A stretch of 64,000 nucleotides of DNA from VAZQ01 sp963835165 (GTDB lineage Bacteria > Pseudomonadota > Alphaproteobacteria > Rhizobiales > Xanthobacteraceae), in the NCBI GenBank assembly GCA_963835165.1, contig CAWIGD010000053.1, positions 124,001 to 188,000 on the forward strand. The letters run 5' to 3'. Position numbers and translations under genes: made by a program. The notes beneath the pieces are model-generated. The model saw only the letters and a list, made by a program, of their open reading frames with translations, was not told the DNA's origin and did not search any database. Numbering within the stretch: the stretch's first letter is position 1; each line of letters begins with the position of its first letter. This document shows, piece by piece, positions 44,718 to 53,619 of the stretch.

Positions 44718-45698
44718 CTATTTGTCGACCGACAGCTTCTGCTCGTGGATGATTTTGGCCCATTTCTGGGTCTGCGCCTTGATCTGATCGGCGAACTCTT
44801 CCGGCGTGCTTCCCATCGGCTCGAACATCTGCGGCGCCAGGAATTTTTCGCGAAAGTCCGGATCGGCCAGGATCCTGTGAATCTCGGCGTTGATCTTCGT
44901 CACGATCTCGCGCGGCGTGCCCGCGGTCGCGAACAGTCCGAACCAGGTGGCGGCTTCGTACCCCGGCAGCCCGCTCTCGGCGACGGTCGGGATGTCGGCG
45001 GCAGGCCCCAAACGCTTGGTGCTTCCGATCCCGAACAGCTTGATCTGGCCGGTTCGGAACGGCGGCAATGCCAGGCTCACGCTCACCGACATCAAATTGA
45101 TGTGGCCGGCGATGACGTCGGTGAGCGCGGGCGCCGCGCCCCGATAATGGACCGGTAGCAGCTTCACGCCGGCCATGCTCTCGAACAGGACCATGTTCAT
45201 GTGCGGCGCGGACCCGACCCCGGCCGTTCCGTATGTGAGCTCGCCCGGCTTCTTCTTCGCGAGCGCGATAAGCTCGCTCACGTTGCTGGCAGGCACCGCA
45301 GTATGTCCGAGCAGCGCCTGGTTGATGCGAACGATTCCGGTGATCGGGGTAAAGTCCTTTTCCTCGTCGTAGGGGAGCTTGCCCTTGCCGTAGAGCGTCG
45401 GATTGATGGTGAAGGTTCCGGCCTCGGCCACCAGCAGCGAGTAGCCGTCGGGCGCCGCCTTGGCCACGGATTGCGCGCCGATCACATGGGCGGCGCCGCC
45501 CTTGTTTTCGATCACGACCTGCTGGCCCCACGTTTCAGAGAGCCGCTGGCCGAGCGCGCGCGCCACCACGTCGGTCACGCCGCCGGCGGCGGCGGTGACC
45601 GTGAGCGTGATCGTCCGCGTGGGATAGGATTGCGCCGCGGCGCCGGTGGAACCGGCAAGGCAGGCCAGCAGGATCAACGCAAACCGGTTCATGGGCAC
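44718..45698 (-). CDS. Tripartite-tricarboxylate (Bug) receptor
   Basis: The 326-residue product is an intact Bug receptor with a Sec signal (about residues 1-22, ending AAA-QS), the TAAAGGVTDVVARALGQ block, the KAAPDGYSLL motif, GTAGVGSAPHMN and IPTVAESGLPGYEA. It binds a carboxylate-like ligand in the periplasm. No TctA or TctB membrane gene is nearby, so it is an orphan receptor, as is common in Bordetella and Bradyrhizobium. It is one of four Bug genes in the window and one of two that are intact. Confidence 0.9.
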   Translation of the reverse strand: MPMNRFALILLACLAGSTGAAAQSYPTRTITLTVTAAAGGVTDVVARALGQRLSETWGQQVVIENKGGAAHVIGAQSVAKAAPDGYSLLVAEAGTFTINPTLYGKGKLPYDEEKDFTPITGIVRINQALLGHTAVPASNVSELIALAKKKPGELTYGTAGVGSAPHMNMVLFESMAGVKLLPVHYRGAAPALTDVIAGHINLMSVSVSLALPPFRTGQIKLFGIGSTKRLGPAADIPTVAESGLPGYEAATWFGLFATAGTPREIVTKINAEIHRILADPDFREKFLAPQMFEPMGSTPEEFADQIKAQTQKWAKIIHEQKLSVDK

Positions 45699-45761
45699 GC
45701 TTCCTCCGTTACACGGCTGCTTCTTTGGCGAGCGCGCGTGGCCGCGAACGTATCACATCCG

Positions 45762-45927
45762 CTAGTGCGGTGGATTTGAAGTTCCTATCATTGTGGCCGC
45801 CCGTTCGTTTAGGAACTTCAAATCCAAAGACCGCACTAACATCATAAAGTTGCTAGTGTCCTTCGATTCCGAAGTTCGCAAACGAGGGTACCGCACAATG
45901 ATACGAACTTCGGAATCGGGACACTAG
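45762..45927 (-). repeat. CTAG-bounded double-hairpin element (copy 2, inverted)
   Basis: This is the same layout as copy 1 on the other strand. The element at 45853-45927 is a near-identical inverted copy of 43004-43077 (about three substitutions and one indel). The second hairpin (45762-45839) pairs CTAGTGCGGT with ACCGCACTAA and GGATTTGAAGTTCCTA with its complement, a different inner stem from copy 1. The A-rich bulge is AAAG. The spacer, read on the minus strand, is CAACTTTATGATG, similar to copy 1. The CTAG at 45924 supplies the mutS stop codon. Confidence 0.85.
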
Positions 45928-48653
45928 CGACCCTGGATCGCCGCCTTCATCTTGAGCGCATAGAGCGCCTCGAGCGCGTCGCGCGGCGACATCTCGTCGG
46001 GATGCAGCGCCGCCAGCGCGGCCACCACACTATCCACTGCTGTGTCCTGCGTTGCGGGAGACGCCGGTCGCGGCGCTGCGGCAAAAAGCGGCAGGTCATC
46101 GAAGCCGCGCGGCGACGCCCGGTCGTCGGCTTCGAGCTTGGCAAGAACCACCTTCGCGCGCTCGATCACGGTCGCCGGCAGGCCCGCGAGCTTCGCCACC
46201 TGGATTCCGTAACTGCGGTCGGCTGCCCCCGGCACCACCTCGTGCAGGAACACGACCTCGCCTTGCCACTCCTTGACCCGCACCGTGGCATTGAACAGGC
46301 GCGGCAGCTTGGCCGCGAGCGCGGTCAGTTCGTGGAAGTGGGTGGCGAACAAGGCGCGGCAGCGATTCGTCTCGTGCAGGTGCTCGATCGTCGCCCAGGC
46401 AATGGATAGCCCGTCGAAGGTGGCGGTGCCGCGTCCGATCTCATCCAGAATGACGAGGGCGCGCTCACCCGCTTGATTGAGGATGGCCGCGGTCTCCACC
46501 ATTTCGACCATGAAGGTCGAACGGCCGCGCGCGATGTCATCGGCCGCCCCGACGCGGGAAAACAGCCGGTCGACGGCGCCGATCTTGGCGCGGCGGGCGG
46601 GGACGAAGCTGCCCATCTGCGCAAGGATGGCGATGAGCGCGTTCTGCCGCAGATAGGTGGACTTGCCCGCCATGTTCGGGCCGGTGAGCAGGTAGATGCG
46701 GCCGTGTGGCGCCGGCGCCGGAGGGGAGAGGTCGCAATCGTTGGCGACGAACGGGTCGCCGGTGAGCACCTGCTCCACCACCGGATGCCGCCCACCTTCG
46801 ATGATGAAATCGAGCGAGGCGTCGATCTCGGGTCGCACGTAGTGACGCTCGATCGCCAACTGGGCCAAGGCGGTGGCGACGTCGAGGATCGCAAGCGCGC
46901 CGGCGGCGTCCTTGATGGCCGCGGCCGCCGCCGTCACCGTCGCGGCGAGCTTGTCGAAGCTCTCCAGCTCGATCCCGAGCGCGCGGTCGGCGGCGCTGGC
47001 GATCTTGGCTTCGAGCTCGCCCAGTTCGGTGGTGGTGAACCGCACCTGGCCGGCGAGGGTCTGGCGATGGATGAAGGTCGCGTTGAGCGGCGGCGCCATC
47101 AGCTTGTCGCCGTGCTGCGCCGTCACCTCGACGAAATAGCCGAGCACGTTATTGTGCCGGATTTTCAGCGCGCGGACCGCGGCGATGTCGGCATAGCGCC
47201 CCTGCAACGCGGCAATCACGCGGCGCGATTCGTCGCGCAGCGCGCGCGCCTCGTCGAGCACGGTGTCATAGCCCGCGCGCACGAAGCCGCCGTCCCGCTT
47301 GAGGTAGGGAAGCTCGTCGGCCAGCGCCGTTGCAAGCTCGGCCGCGATCGCGGGATCGGGACGGCGCAGCGACTGCGTCGCCTGCACAAGCTCGTCGGCA
47401 ATCTCCGGAAACTGTTCCAGCCGGGCCGCCAGGCCGGCCGCAGCGGTGATGCCGTCGCGCACCGCGGCGAGGTCGCGCGGGCCGCCGCGGCCGACCACCA
47501 GCCGCGCCAGCGAACGGGCGAGATCGGGAGCAGCCTTGAGCCGCTCGCGCACGTCGCCGCGCGCCCCGGCATTGGCCACGAAAAACGCGACGGCATCATG
47601 CCGGCGACCGATGGCGGCGGCATCGGTGAGCGGCGCGGCCAGCCGCTGCGCGAGCAGTCGCGAGCCCGCCGCCGTCACGCTGCGGTCGACCGCGGCGAGC
47701 AGCGAACCGCGCCGCTCGCCCGAAAGCGTGCGCACCAGCTCGAGGTTGCTGCGCGTCGCCTGGTCGATCAGGAGCGTGGTGCCTTGCGGCTCGCGCACCG
47801 GCGGAGAGAGCGGCGGGCGTTGGCCGAGCTGGGTGCGCTCGACATAGGTGATGCAGGCGGCGGCGGCGGTGAGCTCCAGCCGCGAGAGCGCACCGAAACC
47901 TTCGGTGGTGGAAAGGCCGAAATAGCCGGCGAGCCGCCGTTCCGCACTTGCGCCATCGAACACGTCGCGGGTGAGCGGCGTCACCGCCGGCAGCGAGCGC
48001 AGATAGGGCGCAAGCTCCGGGTCGTCATAGAGCGCGTCCGATACGATGATCTCGCCCGGCTCGAGCCGGGCGATGTCGGCGGCAACCGCGGCACGGTCGC
48101 ACTCCGCAATGCGAAATTCGCCGGTCGAGATATCGATCCAGGCGATTGCGAAGCGACTTTCCTCGCCGGCGGACGAGCGCGCGCGTGCGATGGCGAGAAG
48201 GTAATTGTTGCGCCTCGCATCGAGCAGCGTGTCCTCGGTGAGCGTGCCCGGGGTGACGAGCCGGATCACGTCGCGTCGCACCACGCTCTTGCCGCCGCGC
48301 TTGCGCGCCTCGGCCGGATCCTCGAGTTGCTCGCACACCGCCACGCGGTGGCCCATCGCGATCAGGCGGTGGAGATATTCATCGGAACGATGGACCGGCA
48401 CGCCGCACATCGGGATGTCGCTGCCGAGATGCTTGCCGCGTTTGGTCAGCACGATGCCGAGCGCGCGGGCGGCGATTTCGGCGTCCTCGAAGAACAATTC
48501 GTAGAAATCGCCCATCCGATAGAACAGCAGGCAATCCGGATTGGCGGCCTTGATCTCGATATATTGCTCCATCACCGGCGTGGCGCGGGCCGCGCCCTCG
48601 GCGGGCGGGCCGGATTCGAAACCGGACGAGGTCAGGGGGCGCGCGGCATCCAT
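45924..48653 (-). CDS. mutS: DNA mismatch repair protein MutS
   Basis: MutS recognises mismatches and starts repair with MutL. The 909-residue product has the mismatch-binding N-terminal domain with the family's mismatch-contact region (MGDFYELF), core lever domains, and the C-terminal ATPase with Walker A GPNMAGKST, LDEIGRGTATFDG and the helix-turn-helix tail. The length is typical for alphaproteobacteria. The final codons CAG GGT CGC are followed by a TAG that belongs to the CTAG terminus of the repeat at 45762-45927, so the extreme C-terminus may have been set by the element. Confidence 0.96.
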   Translation of the reverse strand: MDAARPLTSSGFESGPPAEGAARATPVMEQYIEIKAANPDCLLFYRMGDFYELFFEDAEIAARALGIVLTKRGKHLGSDIPMCGVPVHRSDEYLHRLIAMGHRVAVCEQLEDPAEARKRGGKSVVRRDVIRLVTPGTLTEDTLLDARRNNYLLAIARARSSAGEESRFAIAWIDISTGEFRIAECDRAAVAADIARLEPGEIIVSDALYDDPELAPYLRSLPAVTPLTRDVFDGASAERRLAGYFGLSTTEGFGALSRLELTAAAACITYVERTQLGQRPPLSPPVREPQGTTLLIDQATRSNLELVRTLSGERRGSLLAAVDRSVTAAGSRLLAQRLAAPLTDAAAIGRRHDAVAFFVANAGARGDVRERLKAAPDLARSLARLVVGRGGPRDLAAVRDGITAAAGLAARLEQFPEIADELVQATQSLRRPDPAIAAELATALADELPYLKRDGGFVRAGYDTVLDEARALRDESRRVIAALQGRYADIAAVRALKIRHNNVLGYFVEVTAQHGDKLMAPPLNATFIHRQTLAGQVRFTTTELGELEAKIASAADRALGIELESFDKLAATVTAAAAAIKDAAGALAILDVATALAQLAIERHYVRPEIDASLDFIIEGGRHPVVEQVLTGDPFVANDCDLSPPAPAPHGRIYLLTGPNMAGKSTYLRQNALIAILAQMGSFVPARRAKIGAVDRLFSRVGAADDIARGRSTFMVEMVETAAILNQAGERALVILDEIGRGTATFDGLSIAWATIEHLHETNRCRALFATHFHELTALAAKLPRLFNATVRVKEWQGEVVFLHEVVPGAADRSYGIQVAKLAGLPATVIERAKVVLAKLEADDRASPRGFDDLPLFAAAPRPASPATQDTAVDSVVAALAALHPDEMSPRDALEALYALKMKAAIQGR

Positions 48654-48814
48654 GGCGCGGCGACGCTAGCAGATGGCGCGGCAGGATTCATGCGGCTGAG
48701 GGGAGATAGCCACAGCGGATGCGCACGATTGCGCCGTCGCGCGTGACGACGCGCCCGCAGGTACAATTCTCCAACCCTGCGTGTGCGGAACCGAAATGTT
48801 CAAGTGCCGGCCGA

Positions 48815-49792
48815 TCACTCCGGCCTGATGCCCGATGCCTTGACCACCTTGGCCCACTTCTCCACCTCGGCCGCCATATACGCGCCGAACTCCGCCGGAG
48901 TGAAGACAATCGGCGTGGTGGCGACGCCGGCAAGCCGCGCTTTCACGGCCGGATCGGCCAACCCGGCATTGATCTCGCGGTTGAGCCGCTCGATGACCTC
49001 GGGTGGCGTGCCGCGCCCTACGCCGACGCCGCACCACGAATTCGCCTCATATCCCGCCACCGTCTCGCCGATGGTGGGGACATCCGGCAGCGCGTCGGAT
49101 CGGGTCTTCCCGGCGACCGCCAGCGCGCGCAACGTGCCCGATCGGATATGGGCCAGCGATCCCGTCAGCACATCGAGCCCAACCTGCACCTGCCCGCCCA
49201 TGAGATCCGCGACCATGGCCGCCCCGCCGCGATAGGGCACGTGAATCATGTTGACGCCGGTCATCATCTTGAACAGTTCGCCCGCCACATGCGAGGTCGA
49301 GCCGGTGCCGAATGAGGCAATGCTGATCTTGCCCGGATTGGCCTTGGCGTGGGCGACGAGGTCGGCGATCGTTTTGGCCGGAAGCGACGGGTTCGCGACC
49401 ATCACCAGCGGGAAATCGATCAATCCGGAAACCGGCGCGATATCTCGCAACAGGTTGAACGGAAGCGTCTCGAACAGCGTGACGTTGACGGCCGCGGACG
49501 CCGGAACGAACAGCAGCGTGTAACCGTCGGGGGGCGAATTGACCACCGCCTGGATGGAAATATTGCTGCTGGCGCCCGGCTTGTTCTCGACCACGACCGG
49601 CTGGCCGAGCCGTTCCGACAACCACGGCGCCATGATCCGCGAGACGATGTCGGCCCCGCCGCCCGCCGGAAATCCCACGACCCAGCGCAGCGGCCGCGCC
49701 GGATAGGCTTGCGCGCGGGCGCGCGGCGACAGCGCGACAAGGGCGGCGGTCGCGCCCGCCAGGCGTACGAATTGTCGGCGATCAGCCTTCAT
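48815..49792 (-). CDS. Tripartite-tricarboxylate (Bug) receptor, Tat-type signal
   Basis: The 325-residue product has a signal starting ADRRQFVRLAGATAALVAL, then the family blocks VGFPAGGGADIVSRIMA, ENKPGASSNISIQAV, SPPDGYTLL and DVPTIGETVAGYEAN. The twin-arginine start differs from the Sec signals of the other Bug proteins here. The ATG at 49792 was chosen because it places the RR motif correctly; the frame is open for 21 more codons upstream. The ligand is unknown and no TctA or TctB genes are nearby. Confidence 0.9.
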   Translation of the reverse strand: MKADRRQFVRLAGATAALVALSPRARAQAYPARPLRWVVGFPAGGGADIVSRIMAPWLSERLGQPVVVENKPGASSNISIQAVVNSPPDGYTLLFVPASAAVNVTLFETLPFNLLRDIAPVSGLIDFPLVMVANPSLPAKTIADLVAHAKANPGKISIASFGTGSTSHVAGELFKMMTGVNMIHVPYRGGAAMVADLMGGQVQVGLDVLTGSLAHIRSGTLRALAVAGKTRSDALPDVPTIGETVAGYEANSWCGVGVGRGTPPEVIERLNREINAGLADPAVKARLAGVATTPIVFTPAEFGAYMAAEVEKWAKVVKASGIRPE

Positions 49793-50019
49793 AGCGTCCC
49801 CCTGAATGCTGGCGACACCGACGCGGCGCGCACGGCGCGCGTCGTCGACCCACATGACCGAGCGAGTTCAGAGTTCTGGCCTGCCGACGGCATCGGCGCT
49901 GCCGTCAAGTCGAGGGACTTCGGCACGTCCCATAGGCAGCTCGCGGACGAGCCAATGTCCGTGCATCCAACATATCGGGTTTGTCAGTCGGGCAGAAGGG
50001 CGTTCAGCTCGCGAGAGCG

Positions 50020-50799
50020 CTAATTGGTCTTAGCGATGCTCTCGAATCCGGTTGTCTGCCATTGCGCCTGCTTCGACGGATCGGCCAGGAACTTGATGAA
50101 CTCCAGGGCCGCGTCGGGCGAGGCGCTGTCGGCCAGCACCGCGCCGGCATAGACGATGTAGTTCTGCAATGCGGGCGGCAGCATTCCCGCCACGGCCACA
50201 CCTTTGACCGTAAGCACTTCGCTCAGCAGATAGAGCCCGATGTCCACGTCGCCGTTGGCGATCAGCTCCGCGCCGCCGCTGATGGCGCTCTTGGGCGTGA
50301 TCCTGCGCTGGGGCGTGTCGGTGATGTCCCATTGCTTGAGCAGCGCCGCGATATGCCTGCCGCCGGGGGTCGCTTGCGGGTCGGCATGGGTGATCGAGCG
50401 CGCCTGCAGCAGCGTCGCGCGCAACGCCTCGGGCGAGGAGATATCCGGCTTCGGCGCTTCCGCGCGCACCACGACGGCGATCCCGACCCGCGCCAGGAGA
50501 CTTCGGCTGCCCGGACGGATCTTGCCTGCGGCCTCCAGCGCGCCGATCAGCGGGACCGGCAGGAGGACGACATCGGCCTTCTCGCCCGCCTCGAGCCGCT
50601 GCTGGATCGCGCCAACGACCGCGAAGGTGAAGGCAACGGAGCGGTTGGTCGCCTTCTCGAACTCCGGCGCCAACAGCTTCAACGTCTCCTGCGGCGCGCC
50701 GCCGCTGTAGACGCGCAGCTCAGCGGCCGATAGCGGCGTCACGCCCATACTCACGAGCGTGAGCGCCGCAACGAGAACGCGCATCGCTGGAATGCGCAT
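50020..50799 (-). CDS. Periplasmic substrate-binding protein, ModA-like
   Basis: The 259-residue product has a Sec signal (about residues 1-28, ending LSA-AE), then LRVYSGGAPQETLKLLAPEFEKATN and the GGAELIANGDVDIG and FLADPSKQAQW blocks of molybdate-type binding proteins. No ABC permease or ATPase gene is close. It starts 36 bases after the stop of an amidohydrolase gene on the same strand, so they probably form a two-gene operon. ModA-like orphans can bind organic acids as well as oxyanions, so the ligand should not be assumed to be molybdate. Confidence 0.8.
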   Translation of the reverse strand: MRIPAMRVLVAALTLVSMGVTPLSAAELRVYSGGAPQETLKLLAPEFEKATNRSVAFTFAVVGAIQQRLEAGEKADVVLLPVPLIGALEAAGKIRPGSRSLLARVGIAVVVRAEAPKPDISSPEALRATLLQARSITHADPQATPGGRHIAALLKQWDITDTPQRRITPKSAISGGAELIANGDVDIGLYLLSEVLTVKGVAVAGMLPPALQNYIVYAGAVLADSASPDAALEFIKFLADPSKQAQWQTTGFESIAKTN

Positions 50800-50834
50800 A
50801 TGGGCATTCCTTTCGGCGGGACCGTGCCTGGACG

Positions 50835-51854
50835 TTATTTCACCAGCTTCACGCCGGTGACGGCTTCGAGGTTCTTGTAATCTATCTTTTCGCGGTCGGC
50901 CTTCGGGATGTTGAGCGAATCGAGGATCTTCAGCGTCTCGCGCGGATACATCGTCCCTCCTTCCGGATCGAACGGACAGTCGGAGGCGAAGATGATCTTC
51001 TCCAGCGGATAGAACTCGAGCCCGGCCTTGGTCGCCGGCACGGCGGTGAAGGCCGCGGTGTCGGCCCAGAAGTCCTGCTTGAAGTAATCGAGTGGGCGCT
51101 TCTTCAGGCTCTTGCGCAGCGTGACGTAGTCCTCGTCGGAGGTGCGCGACCCCAGCACGTCCCAGCCCGGCCCGATGCGGCCTTCCAGCATCGGCACGAT
51201 GCCGCCGAAATGGTGGGTGATGATCTTGAGGTTGGGATGGTTGTCCATGATCTTGGAGAAGACGAGCCGCGCCATCGCGGCGGCGGTCTCGTAGGACCAG
51301 CCGAATGTCCACCAGATCTCGTAGAGCGACTTCTTCTCGTCGATGTAGTCCGGCATCTCGGCGCCGCGCGCCGGATGCAGCCAGATCGGCTTGCCGAGCT
51401 CGTTCATCTTCTTCCAGAACGGCAGGTATTGCGGCCGGTCGAGTGGCTTGCCGGCAACGTTGGTGTAGATCTGCACGCCGAGCGCGCCCATCTTGATTGC
51501 GCGCTCCGCCTCGGCGACGCCGGCGTCGGGCGCATCGAGCGAGATCTGCGCGACCCAGCCGGGGAAGTGGTCCTTCTCCTTGGCGCACAATTCGGCGAAG
51601 CCGTCATTGATGATGCGAATGATCTCGTCGATCTGCGCCGGAGTCTTGGCGAACTTCTCGACCGGCGGCTGCGGATAGGACAGGATCTGCTGATAGTCCT
51701 TGTGGCCGTCCACGATCTTCTTGCGGACATCGACATCGAACAGCGCCGGCAGCGAGCGCACGCGCTTGCCCATGTCCTTGTAGTCACCGGCGACGTCCTG
51801 CATCTTGTCGAAGAATTTTTTCGGAAAGAAGTGCGTATACGCGTCGATCCGCAT
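50835..51854 (-). CDS. Amidohydrolase family protein (ACMSD-like)
   Basis: The 339-residue product is an amidohydrolase_2 (ACMSD-like) TIM barrel with WLHPARG, ITHHFGG and FASDCPFDPEGG, the usual metal and catalytic residues. The N-terminal HxH motif is altered: the sequence reads IDAYTHFFP, with Tyr where the first His usually sits. Members decarboxylate or hydrolyse aromatic and related acids. Its operon partner encodes a ModA-like binding protein. The reaction cannot be told from sequence. Confidence 0.82.
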   Translation of the reverse strand: MRIDAYTHFFPKKFFDKMQDVAGDYKDMGKRVRSLPALFDVDVRKKIVDGHKDYQQILSYPQPPVEKFAKTPAQIDEIIRIINDGFAELCAKEKDHFPGWVAQISLDAPDAGVAEAERAIKMGALGVQIYTNVAGKPLDRPQYLPFWKKMNELGKPIWLHPARGAEMPDYIDEKKSLYEIWWTFGWSYETAAAMARLVFSKIMDNHPNLKIITHHFGGIVPMLEGRIGPGWDVLGSRTSDEDYVTLRKSLKKRPLDYFKQDFWADTAAFTAVPATKAGLEFYPLEKIIFASDCPFDPEGGTMYPRETLKILDSLNIPKADREKIDYKNLEAVTGVKLVK

Positions 51855-52016
51855 CTGCGGTCCTCCAGCTTTACTTGCCTGTTCGGCGTGCTTGGTTTGG
51901 CGTGAATATCGGGGCGGGGTGACCGCGCGCCCGGTCGGGTGAAGTGGACGGGGGTTTGTTACCTGCTTGATCGGCTGGAGTCCATCGCGGGCGGCGAAGC
52001 GCTCCGCCGCACGAAC

Positions 52017-53567
52017 TCACTCGGCGGCAATGCGCGGGCTATGGTGGTCTTCGAGTTCTGCGAGGCAGCGCGCCAGTGTTTCGCCGTCGGGATCGAGCAA
52101 CGCTGCCGCCCGCGCGCTTGCGGTCGCGTCGACGCCTTGGCGCAGTGGGATGCGGCCCGCCAGGGCCGGCCGGATGACGCGGGCCTCGATCAGGCGGTAA
52201 TTGCCGGTCCCTCGTTTGTGGGTATCGCCATAGCCCTTGATCAGGCGCGCGCATTCCGCGACTTCGAGCGCAAGATCGTCCGAGAGTCGTGCCGCCTCGA
52301 CGATGAGGCCGAGCCACGCTTCGATCGCGCGTTGCTCCTCCTGGAAGCGGTAGGACTTCGGCCGCCAGCCGCGCAATTTCGCGAGCATCCAGAAGCGCAG
52401 GAAGCCGGACACCGATGCGCTGTTGACTTCCATGCCCCAATGCACCCGGTCGATCCACCCGCGCCGCTCGGAGAGCGCGAGGATGCGCCGGGCGAGCTTG
52501 GGCGGAAGGAGCGAGCACATTTCCTCGATCCCCGGCTTGAGGAACTCGGTCACCGTGAACGGCTCGCCCGGCTTCACCCCCATGTCGGCGGCGATGCGCG
52601 CCAGACGTGCGGGATCGATCTTGGCCTGCGCTACCCGGATCACGTCCTCGTAGGACATGCGCACCGCGAGGTGCCGCGCGACCTCGCGCAACAGCCGCCC
52701 GCCGGCCTGCACGCGCTCATCTGCGGCGCGCACCGGCGCCAGGCGATCGAGATAGAGCCGCGCATAGGCGACGTCCTGATAGCTGACGAGCCGCCGGGCG
52801 CCTTCGAGAATGATGTCGCGGGCGGACGGCGGCATGTCAGCGATGATGGCGCGTTCGAGATCGACGACCGATGACGCCGGGAGCCGACCGCGCTTGGCGC
52901 CGGCTTCGCCCGCTGTCACATTGGTTTTCTGCGCCGCCTCGAGCCCGCTGCGAAAACCCTTGAGGTTGGCATCGACCGCCTTGCCGTCCGCGCGGATCGC
53001 GCTTTCGAACACCGTGGCGGGAATCGGCAACCGTCCGCAGCCGGCGATGATCCCGAGCATGATCGCGTTGATCATGGCGCCGCTTTGCTTGGCCAGCGTT
53101 TCCATGTCGAGGAGGAGACTGGTTTGCGAATGTGCCTCGATCGCGTCGATCAATCGCGCGCTGTCGTAGCGCCCGTCGGCCATCGCCATTCTCTCCACCA
53201 CCAGATACGAGCGGGCGGTGGATGCAATGACCAGCGTGCGGTCGGGCGTGACGAAACCGCCGGCGATGGTGCGGCCGGCTTCCATGAGTTCGCTCGCCAG
53301 CACGATATCGACGTCGCCGATGCCGGGCGCCAGCGCCAGCACCGGTCGCCCGCCAAGCTCGCGCGCCGGCACCGGCACGATCTCGATGTAATAGGTGGTG
53401 GCGCCGGTGCGCTGAGCGACGCCCGGAATCGACGTCGATTGCACGGGGAAGCCGAGCTGCGCGGCGGCGGTGACGATCCAGTCCGTGAGCACGCCCCCGC
53501 CCTCGCCGCCGAGCGCGGCGATGAGGATGGTGATCGGCCGGACCTGCGGAGCGTTCATGGCGATCAT
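52017..53567 (-). CDS. iorB: Indolepyruvate ferredoxin oxidoreductase beta subunit family protein
   Basis: The 516-residue product begins with the gamma-type domain of 2-oxoacid oxidoreductases (LIAALGGEGGGVLTDWIV, then GVAQRTGATTYYIEIVP), equal to IorB of archaea and bacteria, and continues into a long C-terminal region of about 300 residues (DUF6537-like) absent from short IorB. It pairs with IorA to oxidise arylpyruvates from aromatic amino-acid breakdown to aryl-acetyl-CoA, passing electrons to ferredoxin. It starts 52 bases after the iorA stop, consistent with one transcript. Confidence 0.88.
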   Translation of the reverse strand: MIAMNAPQVRPITILIAALGGEGGGVLTDWIVTAAAQLGFPVQSTSIPGVAQRTGATTYYIEIVPVPARELGGRPVLALAPGIGDVDIVLASELMEAGRTIAGGFVTPDRTLVIASTARSYLVVERMAMADGRYDSARLIDAIEAHSQTSLLLDMETLAKQSGAMINAIMLGIIAGCGRLPIPATVFESAIRADGKAVDANLKGFRSGLEAAQKTNVTAGEAGAKRGRLPASSVVDLERAIIADMPPSARDIILEGARRLVSYQDVAYARLYLDRLAPVRAADERVQAGGRLLREVARHLAVRMSYEDVIRVAQAKIDPARLARIAADMGVKPGEPFTVTEFLKPGIEEMCSLLPPKLARRILALSERRGWIDRVHWGMEVNSASVSGFLRFWMLAKLRGWRPKSYRFQEEQRAIEAWLGLIVEAARLSDDLALEVAECARLIKGYGDTHKRGTGNYRLIEARVIRPALAGRIPLRQGVDATASARAAALLDPDGETLARCLAELEDHHSPRIAAE

Positions 53568-53619
53568 TCCACCCGTGTGCCAGGCGGAGCGCGACGCAGC
53601 CGGAACGCGAGCAGGTACC

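Noticed and set aside
43004..45927. Repeats as a CRISPR array
   Set aside because: Only two units, in opposite orientation, with long internal palindromes and no regular spacers or cas genes.
46473..48746. Open frame of over 750 codons on the plus strand opposite mutS
   Set aside because: Composition is Arg/Ala/Gly-rich without domain features; mutS on the other strand is certain.
50020..50799. Molybdate transporter gene modA
   Set aside because: The fold fits, but no modB or modC is present and the partner is an amidohydrolase, so the specific name is not justified.
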